From: Symbiodinium natans
Lineage: Eukaryota; Sar; Dinophyceae; Suessiales; Symbiodiniaceae
DNA: 64,000 bases
Assembly (NCBI GenBank): GCA_905221605.1
Contig: CAJNDS010002836.1
Coordinates: forward strand, 106,128 to 170,127
Direction: 5' to 3'
Shown: in pieces, positions 63,030 to 64,000 of the stretch
Position numbering within the stretch: position 1 is the first letter of the stretch
Layout of the letters: each line of letters begins with the position of its first letter
Position numbers and translations under genes: made by a program
Notes under the pieces: generated by a model
Database searches by the model: none
What the model was told of the DNA's origin: nothing
The model's input: the letters and a program-made list of their open reading frames with translations, nothing else

Positions 63030-64000
63030 CACGAGAGGTAGTCCTGACGACCCCCCCCCCCCACCCTCCCCTTCCCCCCCGACCAGGGACCCCCCCTCTC
63101 GGCCCCCAAAAGCTCAAAAACACTTTTTTTGTCGTTTTCACAACCGACGATTTGTGACCGCCAACCCACAAAAACGCTCCGTGCGTGCTTGCCCTGCCCC
63201 TACCCCCTACTCCTCACTCCCCCCTGCCCCCCTGACCCCTTCCCGACCGACGACCCCTCCCCTTCCGCCCCCCGACCAGGGACCCCCTCCCGACCCCCAA
63301 CTCAAAAACACTTTTTTGTCGGGTTCAGAACCGAAACCGACAATTTGTGACCGCCAACCCACAAAAACGCTCTGTGCGTACTTACACGGGAGGAACCCGA
63401 AGTCCATTCCTTGCACCTGACCCTTACCCCCCACCCCCCTTCTCCCCAAAAAACTCAAAAACACTTTTTTGTCGGGTTCAGAACCAACGATTTGTGACCG
63501 CCAACCCACAAAAACGCTCCGTGCGTGCTTGCCCTGCCCCTACCGCCTACTCCTCCCAAGCCCGAAGTCCATCACCCAAACCCGAAGCCCTTGACCCCCA
63601 ACCCCCCCTCCCCCTGCACCCCCCGACCTCACCCCCACCCCCCCCCCGCCCCCGGACTCACCCTGCACCCCTGCCCCCTCACCCCTCCTCGACCTGACAA
63701 CCCCACCCCCACCCCCCGACCAGGCGACCCCCCCTCCCGGCCCCCAAAAACTCAAAAACACTTTTTTTGTCGATTTCAGAACCAACGATTTGTGACCGCA
63801 ACCCACAAAAATGCTCCGTGCGTGCTCGCCCTGCCCCTACCCCCTACTCCTCCCAAGCCCGAAGTCCATCACCCAACCCCCCTCTCCGCCCCTTTCTGCC
63901 CCACCACCCCCGCTCCCTGACCCCCCCCCGCCCCCTGACGACCCCACCCCCTGACCAGGGATTTTGCCGACCCCTCACCCACCCACCTGACGACCCCACC
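63030..64000 (+). repeat. C-rich long-period degenerate repeat
   Basis: A core runs AAAAACTCAAAAACACTTTT, then TTGTCGGGTTCAGAACC, then ACGATTTGTGACCGCCAACC and CACAAAAACGCTCCGTGCGT. GTGACCGC(C/A) occurs at 63,154, 63,347, 63,494 and 63,792 (spacings 193, 147 and 298). The cores are well kept; between them lie C-rich fillers of variable length (CCCCCGACCAGGGACCCC). The Pro-rich frames are repeat translation. It continues past the window edge. Confidence 0.85.

Overview
This is a window of a eukaryotic nuclear genome, almost certainly a dinoflagellate and probably of the Symbiodiniaceae/Suessiales type. Three things point there. Exons can be followed across introns whose 5' ends are mostly GC or GA rather than GT, while the 3' ends are AG, usually followed by G. 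The recognisable genes are very long mosaics of extracellular modules cut into short exons (26-600 nt). A 12-nt match to the 3' end of the dinoflagellate spliced leader is present. The identification to group is inference; no rRNA, tRNA or organelle sequence is present. There are no bacterial operons. Nearly all long open frames are translations of simple repeats and are not genes.

Layout. All recognisable coding sequence reads on the minus strand. From about 62.9 kb down to 45.18 kb lies a gene for a secreted or surface protein: about nine thrombospondin type 1 (TSP1) repeats, a Thr-rich stalk, an Ala-rich tract, a SEA-like segment, and at the C-terminus five copies of a 26-28-residue hydrophobic repeat bounded by cysteines (C-x24-C), for which I know no name. 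After about 1 kb a second same-strand gene starts, perhaps with a signal peptide at 44,160. It runs to about 20.4 kb and encodes a G8-domain, parallel-beta-helix protein of the CEMIP/fibrocystin-L (PKHD1L1) type, read here from about 30 exon islands. Further left, coding signal is sparse: a cadherin-like exon pair near 8.7-8.9 kb and Thr-rich exon-like islands near 7.2 and 15.6 kb suggest one or more further minus-strand genes.

Between exons the DNA is packed with telomere-like words (TTTAGGG, CCCTAAA and drifted forms such as TTTATGGG, GGGTTGA, GGGTGTA, TTGGGGTG, GGGTTTTAA), in both orientations and inside introns. Also present are two copies of a roughly 100-bp foldback MITE (one with an 8-bp target duplication), a second foldback element at 20.7 kb, a 2.38-kb element with 20-bp terminal inverted repeats and a decayed helix-turn-helix ORF (37.95-40.33 kb) inside an intron of the G8 gene, an AT-rich repeat field (48.7-49.55 kb), three hairpin-rich tandem units of about 240 bp (49.55-50.33 kb), a 2-kb GT-rich satellite interrupted by a 100-N assembly gap (52.4-54.5 kb), and a C-rich long-period repeat (63.0-64.0 kb).

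How the genes fit together: both main genes appear to make large secreted or surface proteins built from adhesion modules (TSP1, Thr-rich stalk, G8/beta-helix, possibly cadherin). Their tandem same-strand order agrees with the unidirectional gene arrays known in dinoflagellates. Exon ends given below rest on reading-frame and phase continuity read by eye; ends marked approximate could be wrong by several bases.
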